From: an uncultured Phascolarctobacterium sp.
GTDB lineage: Bacteria > Bacillota > Negativicutes > Acidaminococcales > Acidaminococcaceae
Reading direction: 5' to 3'
DNA: 5,980 nt
NCBI GenBank assembly: GCA_905207485.1
Contig: CAJLLL010000068.1
Location: 1-5,980, forward strand
Positions 5,472 through 5,980 of this stretch are shown in pieces (position 1 is the first letter of the stretch; the number at the start of each line of letters is the position of its first letter). Below the pieces are notes generated by a model. It ran no database searches, had not been told where the DNA came from, and saw nothing but the letters and a program-made list of their open reading frames with translations. Made by a program: the position numbers and the translations under genes.

Positions 5472-5980
5472 GGGTTTTAACAACTTACAAACTGTTAAAC
5501 AACGCACGTTATTTCCGTCTGCGTCTGTGCCTGGAAGGCATTGCCACCGGCATTGCGGCTGGATTTATTATAAGCATCTTCCGCCTGGCGCTGATTTATG
5601 CGGGTGATTTACGCCAAATGCTGCAAAACAGCATATTTGCAGACGGCACAACTCCTGCCGCCGTCATTTTGTGGTGCCTAGCGCTTTTTGTCGTTGCTGC
5701 ACTTTTAGCGTGGCTGAAAAAAACAGAGCCTCAAGCAGCAGGCAGCGGCATACCGCAGGTTAAGGGCGCTATTGCCGGTGTTTTTAAACTGCACTGGCTG
5801 CGCATTTTGCTTGTTAAATTCGCAGCTTGCTCAATCGCCATAGGCAGCGGCCTTTCTTTGGGCAGGGCGGGCCCTTCCATACAAATGGGCGCTGTAACAG
5901 GGCAGGGCCTAAGCCGCCTTTTGGCACGCCCGCGCGTGGAAGAACGCTACCTTTTAAGCGGCGGCGCAGCGGCAGGACTG
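5456..5980 (+). CDS. ClC-family chloride channel or H+/Cl- antiporter (5' part)
   Basis: An open frame of 175 codons runs off the right edge. A full ClC protein has about 400 residues or more. Membrane segments are visible at about 25-50, 68-87 and 117-135. The chloride-filter motif GSGIP occurs at 96-100, in GSGIPQVKGAI. The second filter motif, normally G-R-E-G-P, reads GRAGPSIQMGA at 136-146, with alanine at 138. In Escherichia coli CLC-ec1 the glutamate here (E148) is the external gate needed for proton-coupled exchange. The end, LLSGGAAAGL, also fits the family. The protein should sit in the cell membrane and move chloride or another small anion. Its proton-transfer glutamate (E203 in CLC-ec1) and distal tyrosine lie outside the window. 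GGAGG ends four bases before the ATG, a slightly short spacing, inside the end of hydE, which points to translational coupling. Confidence 0.92.
   Translation, partial: MDARLRVLTTYKLLNNARYFRLRLCLEGIATGIAAGFIISIFRLALIYAGDLRQMLQNSIFADGTTPAAVILWCLALFVVAALLAWLKKTEPQAAGSGIPQVKGAIAGVFKLHWLRILLVKFAACSIAIGSGLSLGRAGPSIQMGAVTGQGLSRLLARPRVEERYLLSGGAAAGL

Noticed and set aside
1..5980. Insertion sequence, CRISPR array, phage remnant, toxin-antitoxin pair or riboswitch
   Set aside because: I looked for terminal repeats, spaced direct repeats, transposase or integrase motifs and structured leaders. The non-coding DNA is accounted for by RNA genes, promoters and terminators, and nothing else was convincing.

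Overview
The window looks like chromosomal core DNA from an anaerobic member of the Bacillota (Firmicutes). The left two thirds, read on the minus strand, carry the order tRNA-Ser, SRP RNA, dnaX, ebfC (yaaK), recR, bofA-like. This is the conserved recombination/replication block known from Bacillus subtilis and its relatives. A BofA-like gene suggests a spore-forming ancestry, and HydE implies an anaerobe that makes an [FeFe]-hydrogenase. Base composition is roughly balanced. A short SRP RNA without a visible Alu domain argues against a typical Bacillus and would fit Negativicutes or some Clostridia, but the sequence alone does not fix the genus.

Layout, left to right. Positions 1-148 (minus) hold the start of a small membrane protein resembling BofA, cut by the window edge. 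Positions 165-764 are recR, 766-1092 ebfC and 1117-2928 dnaX, all minus, packed with gaps of 16, 1 and 24 bases and probably one operon. A good sigma-A-type promoter lies just upstream of dnaX at 2961-2989. Its ribosome binding site indicates a TTG start at 2928 rather than the more upstream TTG at 2946. Positions 2992-3016 are a strong terminator for the SRP RNA (3020-3163, minus). A short hairpin with eight T's (3164-3183) separates this RNA from tRNA-Ser(GGA) at 3196-3285. Upstream of the tRNA is a near-consensus promoter (3361-3389) interlocked with a 10-bp terminator hairpin (3322-3357) that ends the next gene.

Positions 3411-4265 (minus) encode a protein of two tandem universal stress (UspA) domains. 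A 147-base divergent intergenic region follows, with back-to-back promoters and an imperfect dyad lying between and touching both -35 regions. On the plus strand, 4413-5471 encodes HydE, a radical SAM maturase of the [FeFe]-hydrogenase H-cluster. Its last 16 bases overlap the start of a ClC-family chloride transporter (5456 to beyond 5980).

The dnaX-ebfC-recR block serves DNA replication and repair, and the tRNA and SRP RNA serve translation and protein export. The USP/HydE/ClC block looks like stress and anaerobic-energy accessory functions. I saw no mobile element, CRISPR array or obviously foreign segment, and no clear undescribed system. The points most worth a second look are the ClC protein, which has alanine in place of the gating glutamate, the interlocked terminator/promoter ahead of the tRNA-Ser/SRP RNA unit, and the hydE-clc overlap.
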